60,815 bases of DNA, taken from NCBI RefSeq assembly GCF_002752635.1, contig NZ_AYTW01000014.1, positions 1 through 60,815 of the forward strand, read 5' to 3'. This DNA comes from Mesotoga sp. Brook.08.105.5.1. GTDB taxonomy: Bacteria > Thermotogota > Thermotogae > Petrotogales > Kosmotogaceae. The notes below the pieces were generated by a model. That model was given only the letters and a program-made list of their open reading frames with translations, made no database searches and had not been told where the DNA came from. Made by a program: the position numbers and the translations under genes. How positions within the stretch are numbered: position 1 is the first letter of the stretch; each line of letters begins with the position of its first letter. Below are positions 23,737 through 32,211 of the stretch, piece after piece.

Positions 23737-26570
23737 GGATTACTTCGATAGATCTCGAGAACTTCCGCAGCCACTCCAGATATTCCGAAACCTTCGAGAA
23801 GGGAATAAACCTCATCCTTGGAAGAAACGGCTCGGGGAAATCATCGATAATCGAAGCTATCGGACTGGCCCTCTTCGGAGGTGGACTGCGCGACAAACAG
23901 GAAGACGCAATCAAGTGGAACGAGAGAAGATCGAAAATTACCGTGGCTTTTCTGGCCGACGACGGTCTGGAGTACAGGGTCGAGAAAGTCTTCGGCACCG
24001 GTTCAAGTCACGAGCTGCATCAGGGGGAACTTCTCATTGCCCGCGGGAAGGAAAACGTGATAGAGAAAATCAGAATTATCTGTGGTCTTCAGGGAGACAT
24101 CTCGAAGACATTCGAGAACGTGATAGTAGCTTTTCAGAATAGAATCGCCGATCAGTTTCTCGGCAGTCCTGCTGCGAGAAGGGACTATTTCAACAGGGTC
24201 TTTCAGGTCGACCTTTACAGGAAGATCTCAACGGATTTCATGCGCAGTTATCTCACCGACCTGAGGAGTGAGAACGAAGCTCTTGAGAGAGAGATCGCCT
24301 TCATGGAGCAGCAACTGGAGAGAAAGACAGAAGTTGAAGAGAGGGTGAAGACTCTCTCGGAGGACCTCTCCAGGGCAAGAGAGGAACTGAAGTCTCTGGA
24401 AGATGCCCTCAAGAAAGTCAAAGCAGAGAGACTGCGTCTCGAGGAAATCAAAGGAGAGCTCTCTTCGAAGAGAGGACAGTTTGAGCAGCAGCTGAAGTCG
24501 TTGAGGGACGAAGCTGCTTCGCTGAAAGGCAATCTGAGGCAAAGAGAGAGGGCGGTCGAGGCCAGAGAAATCGTTGACAAAAGCAGGGACGGCCACGATC
24601 TCTATGAGAGATTACTGGAGAAAGAAAATGCTCTAAGCGCCGAAAAAAGAAGACTGGAAGGCCTTGGCGAGCGTTCGGCGGCCATTGAGAAGAGAATCGC
24701 TGAACTGCAGACGGAAGTTGCCCGGTCAAGCGGAGCGCTCTCGAATTCAGAGGAAAGACTGGAAGAGAGCGAGAAGCAATTCGAGGAACTGAAAAAGGAA
24801 CGAGAAGAGCTAAGAAGAGAGATGGAAGCGGCGGAACTCGAGGCGGGCAAGAGGCGGGAAGCCTACAACCTGTGTCTTTCGAGAAAAGAGGCGTTTAAGG
24901 TAATCCTCGAAGAATACAGGAAGCCTGAGCGACGGCTGGCCGCGCTTGAGGATCTCTTAAGGAGCCTTGGAAAACTGGAAGGTTCTGAGGAACTCAATGA
25001 AAGGCTGGCGAAAATCGATAGCAGTATAGAAAGAGCGAAACAGGAAGTCCTTCTCCTTGAAAAACTGAACGAGGCCTGTGTCAGCAAGGCTTCCCGGAGA
25101 AAGGCGCTTGAAGAATACAGAGGCTCTCTCGCCGTTGGCATCTGTCCGCTCCTGGATGAGAAATGCAAGAACATCGAAAATAGAAGTGATTATGAAGGAT
25201 ACATCGAAGGTCTTATAAACGAGCTTGCCTCCGGTGAAAGAGAGCTCTCGAAAAAGATTGCAGAAGTGAAGGAGAGCCCGTCGAGGCTAGGCAAACTGGC
25301 GGAAGAGAGGGCTCTTGCCCTCAAAGCGATAGAAGAGACAGATAAGAAACTTAAGGAAAAGGCTGATCTAGAAAAAGAGAAGCTTGACCTTGAAGAGAGA
25401 GCGAAGAGCTTCCTCCTTCAGCTCTCGACGATTTCAGGAAAGTCCGGAGAGATCGACGAGATGAGCGAGAGTGTAGAAAAAGAGGTTGGAAATGCCTCCA
25501 CAGAGCTCGAACTTCAAAAGAAACACATTTCCACGCTCAAGAACCAGATTGAAGAAAGGGATTCGCGTCTGGAAGAAGTCAAGAGCAAGATCAAATCACT
25601 CAACGAACTGAAGAAGAAGACGGAGGAAGAACTCGCTTCCCGGTCGACCGAAATCGATGCTCAGAAAAGCATTGTTAAGGAATTTGCGGAGGAACTTGGA
25701 AAGCTTCCCGGATTGAGAGCGGAGATTGAAGAGATTCGCAGAGCGATGGTTCTTAACAAAAACGATTATGAAAGATTCAACAAACATGTGACTCTTGCGG
25801 GCTATCTCGAGGAGTACTCAGGCCTCTGCCGGGCCTCGCTCGAAAGATGCAGAAAGAAGGCGGCTGGAGTGACCGGCCTCAGAAAAGAGATTATTGCTCT
25901 TGAAAAGAGCTTCGATTATTGCCGTCTAGAAGAAGTGAAGAGAAATGAGACAAAGGCCGAAGAAAGTTATGCTCTCAAACGAGACGAAACAATATCCATC
26001 GGCAGAGACATAGTCTCTCTGCGGGCAGATCTGAAGAACTTCGCAGAGATGGAAGAAAAGAAGAAGCTCAAGAAGAGAGCCGGCGAAAAAACTTCCAGAA
26101 AAATCAAACTCGGAGAGATGATTAGAGACAATCTCAATCTCACCGGAGAGAGAATAACCGCCGGATTTCGGGACGCGATAGAGCGAAAGGCGACCCTAGA
26201 CTACCAACGAATATCCGGGACCGAAGAGTCAATAAGATGGAACGAAGATTACGAAGTTTCCGTCAAAGCATCCGAATACGGCGACGGTAGCGTCAGAAGT
26301 TTCTCAAATCTCTCCGGTGGGGAGCAGGTGTTGGTCTCTCTTTGTCTGAGAGCCGCAATGACGGGGGTCCTCAGCGGAGCGAGATTTGCCGTCTTCGATG
26401 AGCCGACATCGAATCTCGACAAAGAGAGAAAAGAACTTCTTGCCCATTCTCTCAGAGAGCTCTTTGGTGAACTCGATCAATCAATAATAGTTACTCACGA
26501 TGACGTCTTCTCTGAAATGGCTCAGAAGGTAATACGACTGAACGGCAGGAATGAAGACGAATCTCTTTGA
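23733..26570 (+). CDS. sbcC: SbcC/Rad50-type ATPase
   Basis: The 945-residue protein has the Walker A GRNGSGKSS (about 30-38) at the N-terminus, two very long coiled coils (about 170-460 and 490-790), and a C-terminal lobe with signature NLSGGEQVLVSL and Walker B FAVFDEPTSNLD. The hook region near residue 470 reads CPLLDEKC, a C-x6-C pattern rather than the usual CPxC. It starts with TTG overlapping sbcD and is its obligate partner in DNA end processing. Confidence 0.9.
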   Translation: MRITSIDLENFRSHSRYSETFEKGINLILGRNGSGKSSIIEAIGLALFGGGLRDKQEDAIKWNERRSKITVAFLADDGLEYRVEKVFGTGSSHELHQGELLIARGKENVIEKIRIICGLQGDISKTFENVIVAFQNRIADQFLGSPAARRDYFNRVFQVDLYRKISTDFMRSYLTDLRSENEALEREIAFMEQQLERKTEVEERVKTLSEDLSRAREELKSLEDALKKVKAERLRLEEIKGELSSKRGQFEQQLKSLRDEAASLKGNLRQRERAVEAREIVDKSRDGHDLYERLLEKENALSAEKRRLEGLGERSAAIEKRIAELQTEVARSSGALSNSEERLEESEKQFEELKKEREELRREMEAAELEAGKRREAYNLCLSRKEAFKVILEEYRKPERRLAALEDLLRSLGKLEGSEELNERLAKIDSSIERAKQEVLLLEKLNEACVSKASRRKALEEYRGSLAVGICPLLDEKCKNIENRSDYEGYIEGLINELASGERELSKKIAEVKESPSRLGKLAEERALALKAIEETDKKLKEKADLEKEKLDLEERAKSFLLQLSTISGKSGEIDEMSESVEKEVGNASTELELQKKHISTLKNQIEERDSRLEEVKSKIKSLNELKKKTEEELASRSTEIDAQKSIVKEFAEELGKLPGLRAEIEEIRRAMVLNKNDYERFNKHVTLAGYLEEYSGLCRASLERCRKKAAGVTGLRKEIIALEKSFDYCRLEEVKRNETKAEESYALKRDETISIGRDIVSLRADLKNFAEMEEKKKLKKRAGEKTSRKIKLGEMIRDNLNLTGERITAGFRDAIERKATLDYQRISGTEESIRWNEDYEVSVKASEYGDGSVRSFSNLSGGEQVLVSLCLRAAMTGVLSGARFAVFDEPTSNLDKERKELLAHSLRELFGELDQSIIVTHDDVFSEMAQKVIRLNGRNEDESL

Positions 26571-26586
26571 ATCGGAGGTGCAGTGC

Positions 26587-27948
26587 TTGAAAACAGTACT
26601 CAAGAACATAGACTATCTCGTGACAATGAATGAAAGGAGAGAAGAGCTGAAAGACGCTTATGTCGTCGTCGAAGATGGAATAATAGTCGATGTCGGCAGG
26701 GGAACTCCTCCTCCGGGCGACGTGGAGATCGACCTGGCCGGACGGATCATCACTCCCGGTTTTGTCAACACTCATCATCATTTTTATCAGTCGCTCTTCC
26801 GCAGCGTAAAGGAAGTCGCCTCAGCCAAGCTGTTCGACTGGCTTGTCTTTTTGTACGAGAGGTGGAAAAATCTCGACAACGAAGCGATATATGTCAGCAG
26901 CAAAGTGGCGATTTACGAGATGATGGCCTCCGGCGTGACAACGACAACCGACATGCTTTACCTTCACCCGACGGGAAGGAAAGAGTTCATCGACAGCGAA
27001 ATAGAAGCGGCCCGCAGTACCGGCGTGAGATTTCATCCCACCAGGGGCTCGATGTCTCTCTCCAGAAAAGACGGAGGATTACCTCCCGACTCGGTCGTCC
27101 AGAGCGAGAGAGAGATAATCGAGGACTCCGTAAGACTAATAGAGAAGTATCACGATAGAGAAAAACACTCGATGCTGCGGATAGCCCTGGCTCCATGTTC
27201 TCCCTTCTCGGTGACCGAAGAGTCGATGGTCAGGACGGCCGAACTCGCCGGGCAATACGACGTGCTTCTTCACACACATCTCGCCGAAACTAGGGACGAA
27301 GACGATTTCTGTATCGAGAAAAAGGGATTGAGACCGGTCGATTTCATGGAAAAGGTCGGCTGGCTCAACGAGCGAAGCTGGTTCGCCCATCTCGTATGGC
27401 TGAGCGATGAAGACATCAAGAGGCTCGCCGAGCATGACTGCGGCATGGCTCACTGCCCTTCCTCAAACATGAGACTTGGATCGGGAATCGCCCGTGTGAA
27501 AGAGATGAAGGAAGCCGGAATCAGGATCAGTCTTGCCGTTGACGGAAGCTCATCGAACGATACGGGAAACATGCTTCTTGAGATACGAAATGCCCTGATG
27601 CTTCAAAGAGTCCTCAATGGAGCCGACGCCCTTTCGCCGAGGGATGTTCTGGAATTCGCGACGCTGGGCGGAGCTAAGGTCTTGAGAATGGACGACTTCA
27701 TCGGTTCGATCGAGCCGGGAAAGTCTGCCGACTTGGCCGCTTTCAGACTGGACACTCTCTCGATGGCCGGAGGGCTATCCGATCCGGTGGCTTCTCTTGT
27801 TCTATGCGACCCTCACAACAGCGACCTGGTTATGATTGACGGGAAGATCCGCGTCCAGAACGGCAGGATAGTCGATGGCGAACTCTCAGAACTAATCAAG
27901 AGGCACAACGAAATGTCTATAAGGTTGGTCAGGGGTGAGAGGCTGTGA
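26587..27948 (+). CDS. 8-oxoguanine deaminase / hydroxyatrazine hydrolase-type amidohydrolase
   Basis: The start chosen is a TTG with GGAGGTG upstream, giving 453 residues. Metal ligands of the amidohydrolase fold are seen: NTHHHFYQ, then HTHLAET, AHCPSS with the later DGSSSND. The order and loop SGVTTTTDMLYLHP are typical of the ATZ/TRZ subgroup, in particular 8-oxoguanine deaminases, which convert 8-oxoguanine to urate. Placement after sbcC fits a nucleobase-damage theme. Substrate is inferred from sequence style. Confidence 0.75.
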   Translation: MKTVLKNIDYLVTMNERREELKDAYVVVEDGIIVDVGRGTPPPGDVEIDLAGRIITPGFVNTHHHFYQSLFRSVKEVASAKLFDWLVFLYERWKNLDNEAIYVSSKVAIYEMMASGVTTTTDMLYLHPTGRKEFIDSEIEAARSTGVRFHPTRGSMSLSRKDGGLPPDSVVQSEREIIEDSVRLIEKYHDREKHSMLRIALAPCSPFSVTEESMVRTAELAGQYDVLLHTHLAETRDEDDFCIEKKGLRPVDFMEKVGWLNERSWFAHLVWLSDEDIKRLAEHDCGMAHCPSSNMRLGSGIARVKEMKEAGIRISLAVDGSSSNDTGNMLLEIRNALMLQRVLNGADALSPRDVLEFATLGGAKVLRMDDFIGSIEPGKSADLAAFRLDTLSMAGGLSDPVASLVLCDPHNSDLVMIDGKIRVQNGRIVDGELSELIKRHNEMSIRLVRGERL

Positions 27949-28256
27949 TTGTAACAATAGTTGATATTCATGTCAAGAGTGCGTTTTTAGAAGAGTTCAT
28001 CGAAGCAACAAGCCGAAATCACAGGAATTCGGTAAGAGAACCGGGGAATCTCAGATTCGATTTTCTTCAAGATCAAAGTGATCCGTGCCACTTTTATCTC
28101 TATGAGGCTTACGAGTCTGACGAAGCTGCGATGGAGCATAAATGCACGGAACACTACAAACTCTGGAAAGAAAGTGTGGAACCATTCATGGATCGACCGC
28201 GTGTCGGAACACGGACGAAAGTGATCGAACCTAATGGAATAGAAAACTGGAAATAA
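27945..28256 (+). CDS. LsrG/YgiN-like antibiotic-biosynthesis-monooxygenase-fold protein
   Basis: This 103-residue ABM-fold protein starts with a GTG that overlaps the previous stop. NHRNSVREPGNLRFDFLQD and FYLYEAYESDEAAMEHKCTEHY closely match the LsrG group, which isomerises phosphorylated autoinducer-2 in enteric bacteria. No other lsr genes are present, so a different small carbonyl substrate is likely. It is translationally coupled to the deaminase. Confidence 0.7.
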   Translation: MIVTIVDIHVKSAFLEEFIEATSRNHRNSVREPGNLRFDFLQDQSDPCHFYLYEAYESDEAAMEHKCTEHYKLWKESVEPFMDRPRVGTRTKVIEPNGIENWK

Positions 28257-28288
28257 ACCAAGTGCTGCGGGCAGGAATGAGGGGAATA

Positions 28289-29395
28289 ATGCTTTTAGAA
28301 GAGTTTAGAGATAGGGTTAAGAGCTTGAGAGAGCTAATAGCTGCCAGAAGTGCAAGCGCCCTTTTGTTGAGCAAGTGCTGTAATTTCTCATGGTTCACTT
28401 TCGGAGCCAGGAGTCACATTACCCTGAACTCCACCGAGGGAGAAGCCTCAATTCTCATAACAGGGGATCGCGTCTACATGATCACAAACAATATTGAAAA
28501 GCTGAGAATTCAGGAGATCGAGCTGGATGAAAGTCTTCTCGGAGAGTTCGGGTTTCTTGAGTATAGCTGGTTTGAGCCCTCCGGAGAGAAAAGGCTGCTG
28601 GACAGCGTGGTAAACGGGAAGCTTATATCGGATACGGGAAGATACTCAAGCGAGTATGTTGATATAACACCCATGCGGAGCGTCTTAAGTGAGACGGAAA
28701 TCGACACGTACAAAGCTCTGGGAAGAGAGTGCGATGAAATCTTCTCCCTGATAGTGCCGGATTTGAATCGTCATATGACTGAGCTGGAGGTTCAAGGGCT
28801 TTTCTATAGGGCCATGGCAGAGAGGGATATAGAGCCGGTGTTGACACTGGTCTTCTCGGAGGAGAGCTCTCTCAGTTACAGACACAATCTTTCGCGAGAT
28901 GTCAGACTGGGGAAGAGAGGCTTCGCGAGTATCTGTGCAAGGAAACGAGGGCTGATAATCTCTTCGAGCAGGTCTTTTCTGTTTGAGGCATCAGATGATA
29001 TCAGGAGGCAACACGAACAGAACTGCCTCATTGATGCAAAGGTTATCGGATGCTCGAAGCCAGGAGTGAAGCTTTCACAGGTTTTTGAGAGGCTAGTAGA
29101 GGCCTATGAAACGGCTGGCAGGGCAGGTGAATGGAAACTTCATCACCAGGGAGGAACTGCGGGTTACCTCCCCAGAGAGGTGATTGCTAACCTGAAGAGT
29201 GATATCGTTCTCCAAATTGGAAACGCGGTTGCCTGGAACCCGACAATTAGAGGCACGAAGTCCGAGGATACTGTACTTGTAGGCAAGTCACAGAACACGA
29301 TTCTGTCATTTCCCGATTCGAGCTCCTGGCCGGCTCTTGAATTCGAAATAGACGGTGTATCAGTTAAGAGGCCTGCGATTGTTATTGTTGACTGA
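28289..29395 (+). CDS. M24 peptidase-like (pita-bread) protein, probably not a metallopeptidase
   Basis: The start at the ATG at 28289 has GAGGGG 4 bases before; 368 residues. An N-terminal creatinase-like half (LIAARSASALLLSKCCNFSWFTFG) is followed by a C-terminal M24 fold. Where active enzymes have the two metal Asp residues (D-x-G...D-x-T-R), this protein has SICARKRGLIISSSR. The His site reads HHQGGTAGY and the first Glu is replaced (AWNPTIRG), while SEDTVLV is kept. So catalysis by the usual dinuclear metal centre is unlikely. It follows the LsrG-like gene by 32 bases. Confidence 0.7.
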   Translation: MLLEEFRDRVKSLRELIAARSASALLLSKCCNFSWFTFGARSHITLNSTEGEASILITGDRVYMITNNIEKLRIQEIELDESLLGEFGFLEYSWFEPSGEKRLLDSVVNGKLISDTGRYSSEYVDITPMRSVLSETEIDTYKALGRECDEIFSLIVPDLNRHMTELEVQGLFYRAMAERDIEPVLTLVFSEESSLSYRHNLSRDVRLGKRGFASICARKRGLIISSSRSFLFEASDDIRRQHEQNCLIDAKVIGCSKPGVKLSQVFERLVEAYETAGRAGEWKLHHQGGTAGYLPREVIANLKSDIVLQIGNAVAWNPTIRGTKSEDTVLVGKSQNTILSFPDSSSWPALEFEIDGVSVKRPAIVIVD

Positions 29396-29483
29396 GCGAC
29401 AGTATCAGACCGAGAATCGCTTTTTTTCATAATTGACTTATCAAGTTTCATTTGAGTCAACGAATAAGAGTTATAATAAGTTG

Positions 29484-29552
29484 GGCATGGTTTTCTCTTG
29501 TCTAAAATAAAGAGCAGACCATAGAAAGGGATCTTGTTAAGATCCCTTTTTT
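29484..29552 (+). ncRNA. Candidate small structured RNA between two genes
   Basis: A TATAAT at 29472-29477 is followed by two adjacent hairpins. The first is ATGGT/ACCAT plus CTCTT/AAGAG (29487-29522). The second is a strong terminator with an 11-bp stem, AAAGGGATCTT/AAGATCCCTTT (29525-29549), and a U-run. No reading frame is present. smpB has its own extended -10 downstream (TG-C-TAAAAT, 29570-29578), so this looks like an independent transcript of about 70 nt. The -35 is weak; the terminator may instead end the upstream gene. Confidence 0.35.
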
Positions 29553-29609
29553 AAAATGCATAGACCTTGTGCTAAAATGAATTCCGTTCAGCGAGACGGA
29601 GGGATCTCA

Positions 29610-30053
29610 ATGAAAACGGTAGTTACGAACAAAAAGGCACGTTTCCAGTACCATCTTATGGATTCATACGAAGCCGGGATCGAGCTTGTCGGTACGGAAG
29701 TCAAATCTCTGCGCCTTGGAGGCGCTTCTTTGATTGATACCTATTGCAAGATCGAGAATGGAGAAATCTTTCTTATGGAATGCAATATCAGTCAGTATAC
29801 ACATGGAAATGTTTGGAATCACGAGCCGCGCAGAAAACGAAGGCTCCTTATGCATAGGAAGGAGATACTGAGGCTCGATCAGAAGATCAAGGAAAAGGGA
29901 TTGACAATTATCCCTCTGAGAATATACTTCAACGACAAGGGAAAGGCTAAGGTTGAGATTTCGCTTGCAAAGGGAAAGAGGCTTTTCGACAAGCGGGAAG
30001 ATATCGCGAAGAGGGATGTTGAAAGAAGGATGCGTCAACGGACAGACTTGTGA
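29610..30053 (+). CDS. smpB: SsrA-binding protein SmpB
   Basis: The 147-residue protein starts at the ATG at 29610, with CGGAGGG upstream. NKKARFQYHLMDSYEAGIEL, GTEVKSLR and the basic C-terminal tail KRLFDKREDIAKRDVER are diagnostic of SmpB, which brings tmRNA to stalled ribosomes. No ssrA gene is visible in the window. The extended -10 at 29570-29578 is a likely promoter. Confidence 0.95.
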   Translation: MKTVVTNKKARFQYHLMDSYEAGIELVGTEVKSLRLGGASLIDTYCKIENGEIFLMECNISQYTHGNVWNHEPRRKRRLLMHRKEILRLDQKIKEKGLTIIPLRIYFNDKGKAKVEISLAKGKRLFDKREDIAKRDVERRMRQRTDL

Positions 30054-30197
30054 ATAATCTTGCTTCCTGGGCGTATTTTTCTTCCGAATAGAGCAGCAAT
30101 AATGGCTTTGAACCTCAATACTGTTGTGGTATAATCAATCTGTCATATAGTGCCAATAACGCCAATAGCTTTGCAATTATTAAGGGGAGGTGTATTT

Positions 30198-30761
30198 ATG
30201 AAGAAAGTCGCTTTAGTAGCTTTGCTCCTTTTTGCGGTCTCACTGGGTCTCTCTACGCCTAAAGCGCTTATAGGTGGTGGTTTTGGAATCAATGCCACTA
30301 ATCCAGTTTATCAGCCAGAGAGATGGGGTGCCGGTGCTTTTGATCTCTCTCTTCAGCTTCCATTTACTGATAAGATTGGAACCATGTTGAGTGCTCAGGC
30401 TGCAATCAGATATCCGACCAATAAGATTGGCCTTTTAAATGCTGACATTTACTTTCAGGTTCTCGAGACACTCAATCTGAAGGTGAGGCTGCTTGTTAGT
30501 GTGGGTTCAGTTCAGGACTCTAATTTCGGTGAACCCGGCTGGGAGATAGGAATACTTAATCTCGGAGCTCCTCATCTTGCTGTCGGTGGTGGGTTCCAGA
30601 TAATGACACCGATCACTGACAAGATGATTCTCAATGGATTTGCCAGGGGTTACAGAGTGAAAGACTATCAAACTCGCCAGGAGGGAGACTTCCCCGGCGG
30701 AGATTACTGGCCCCTTCCCGAGTTCTTCTCTGCAGGACTTGGAGTACTCTACGAATTCTAA
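30198..30761 (+). CDS. Secreted beta-rich envelope protein, unknown function
   Basis: The start at the ATG at 30198 has AAGGGGAGGTG upstream; 187 residues. The signal peptide covers about residues 1-20 (KKVALVALLLFAVSLGLS). The mature protein has alternating strands and ends with a YEF, typical of outer-membrane barrels. It resembles the 5242-5787 and 45770-46249 proteins only in style. A TATAAT (about 30131-30136) lies upstream. Family not recognised. Confidence 0.65.
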   Translation: MKKVALVALLLFAVSLGLSTPKALIGGGFGINATNPVYQPERWGAGAFDLSLQLPFTDKIGTMLSAQAAIRYPTNKIGLLNADIYFQVLETLNLKVRLLVSVGSVQDSNFGEPGWEIGILNLGAPHLAVGGGFQIMTPITDKMILNGFARGYRVKDYQTRQEGDFPGGDYWPLPEFFSAGLGVLYEF

Positions 30762-30782
30762 TCAAGAGCTAAAGAGGCTTTT

Positions 30783-31100
30783 TTGAGCAAGTATTTTTTG
30801 CTATTCTTTGTTCTATTTTTTTCTATTGTTGGTTTAGCGGTAACGGGTTACGACAAATTCTTACATTATTCTGTTAGTTATACCGCCTTTGGCCTTTCAA
30901 GTTACCTTCTTGGGGACACAGGCGGTTTTGCCTTTACCGCATTACTGGGTGTGGGGAAGGAAGTCTGGGATCTGATTTCAGGCAGAGGTTCCGCGGAGGT
31001 TGGAGACCTCATCGCAGACTTTGCAGGCATAGCATCAGCGTATAGTTTTGTTCACAGCCTGCCTTTCAGGCCGATAATAATCTTTAGATGGATATTCTAG
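30783..31100 (+). CDS. YfiM/DUF2279-like small membrane protein
   Basis: This 105-residue protein starts at a TTG with AGAGG 6 bases upstream. An N-terminal helix is followed by YDKFLHYSVSYTAFG, GVGKEVWDLISGRG and EVGDLIADFAGI. The D-K-x-x-H, GKE-x-x-D and D-x-x-A-D pattern matches the YfiM and VanZ-related small membrane families. The role is unknown. It follows the envelope gene by 21 bases and may be co-transcribed. Confidence 0.6.
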   Translation: MSKYFLLFFVLFFSIVGLAVTGYDKFLHYSVSYTAFGLSSYLLGDTGGFAFTALLGVGKEVWDLISGRGSAEVGDLIADFAGIASAYSFVHSLPFRPIIIFRWIF

Positions 31101-31108
31101 AGGGCAAT

Positions 31109-32209
31109 TCATTCATGTTGAGTTCCGGTCAGCGGCCAATCGGCAGGTTTCTTGATGCCGTGTTTCTCTGCCAGTGTTGTGAGCAGTAGTTTTGTCTTGT
31201 TATCCAGTTCTATTCCCGACTCTAGAGATCTCTCCCTTGCTAATGCCTCTTTCTCTCCGTGATAGTAGATCTTTTCATGACCCTCGGCTTTGTCACTTGA
31301 AACGATTTCGTCGACTATCCTTTCCATGTGTCTTACTAGGTGTGAAGCTTCTCCAAAGAGCTTAAGGTCTAAACAGCCAAAGAAGTGGCACACGCCAGCC
31401 TGGGAACTCGAGTAAGTCTTTGCGCTCCAAGTCCCCAAAGATAGCCCGGCAGACAGCAGATCTACAAGAAGCGCCATCCCAAACCCTTTGTGACCACCAA
31501 AATCCTCATCGGATCCTCCCAAGGGAAGAATACCTCCGAGGTTTCGATTGTTGAAGTTGTTCAGAACCCTTCTGGGAGAGGTTGTGCTACTACCTGTTTC
31601 ATCCACTGCCCAGCCGTTTGGAATGTCTCTTCCCAGCCTATCGTAAACCTCTAATTTTCCCCTGGTCACAACGCTAGTAGCCATATCCAGTATGAAATCC
31701 TTCTTCGATCCAGGGATGGCTACTGAAAAGGGATTTGTTCCGAGAACGGCCTCCTTCCCGAAAGTCGGAACGACGAGAGGGTAGCTGTTGGTCATTGCTA
31801 TCCCTATCATCTTTTCTGAAAGCGCCTTTTCGGAGTAATAGGCTGAGATTCCGTAGTGATTTGAGTTTCTGACCGAGACAAAGCCGATCATCGACTTCTT
31901 CGCTTTGGTTATTGCAAGATCCATCGCGTAGTTGGAAACACATTGTCCTGGGCCGCCGTTACCGTCAATTGTAGCCGAAATCGGAGTATCATGTACTATC
32001 GATGGCTTGGAATCGAGCAGGATATTTCCGCTATCTCTTTCCTTAATGTACCTACCAAGTCTTGCAACACCATGTGAAGGAATGCCACGCAAATCAGCTT
32101 CCAACAAAACGTCCACTATTTCATGAGCGGCCTCTATGTTGAAATTCTCGGAAACAAGGATCTCTTCGCAGAGCTTCCTGAGGTTTTCATATGCTACGAG
32201 TCTACCCAT
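31109..32209 (-). CDS. Ldh-type (malate/L-lactate/ureidoglycolate) 2-hydroxyacid dehydrogenase
   Basis: The 366-residue protein has the Ldh2/YlbC fold: LRGIPSHGVARLGRYI, SNHYGISAYYSEKAL, and LGTNPFSVAIPG with ATSVVTRGKLEVY and GHKGFGMALLVDLLSAGL. These enzymes oxidise or reduce 2-hydroxy acids with NAD(P). It is the last gene of the minus-strand catabolic cluster, 2 bases after the M20 gene. The specific substrate is not readable. Confidence 0.85.
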   Translation of the reverse strand: MGRLVAYENLRKLCEEILVSENFNIEAAHEIVDVLLEADLRGIPSHGVARLGRYIKERDSGNILLDSKPSIVHDTPISATIDGNGGPGQCVSNYAMDLAITKAKKSMIGFVSVRNSNHYGISAYYSEKALSEKMIGIAMTNSYPLVVPTFGKEAVLGTNPFSVAIPGSKKDFILDMATSVVTRGKLEVYDRLGRDIPNGWAVDETGSSTTSPRRVLNNFNNRNLGGILPLGGSDEDFGGHKGFGMALLVDLLSAGLSLGTWSAKTYSSSQAGVCHFFGCLDLKLFGEASHLVRHMERIVDEIVSSDKAEGHEKIYYHGEKEALARERSLESGIELDNKTKLLLTTLAEKHGIKKPADWPLTGTQHE

Positions 32210-32211
32210 AA

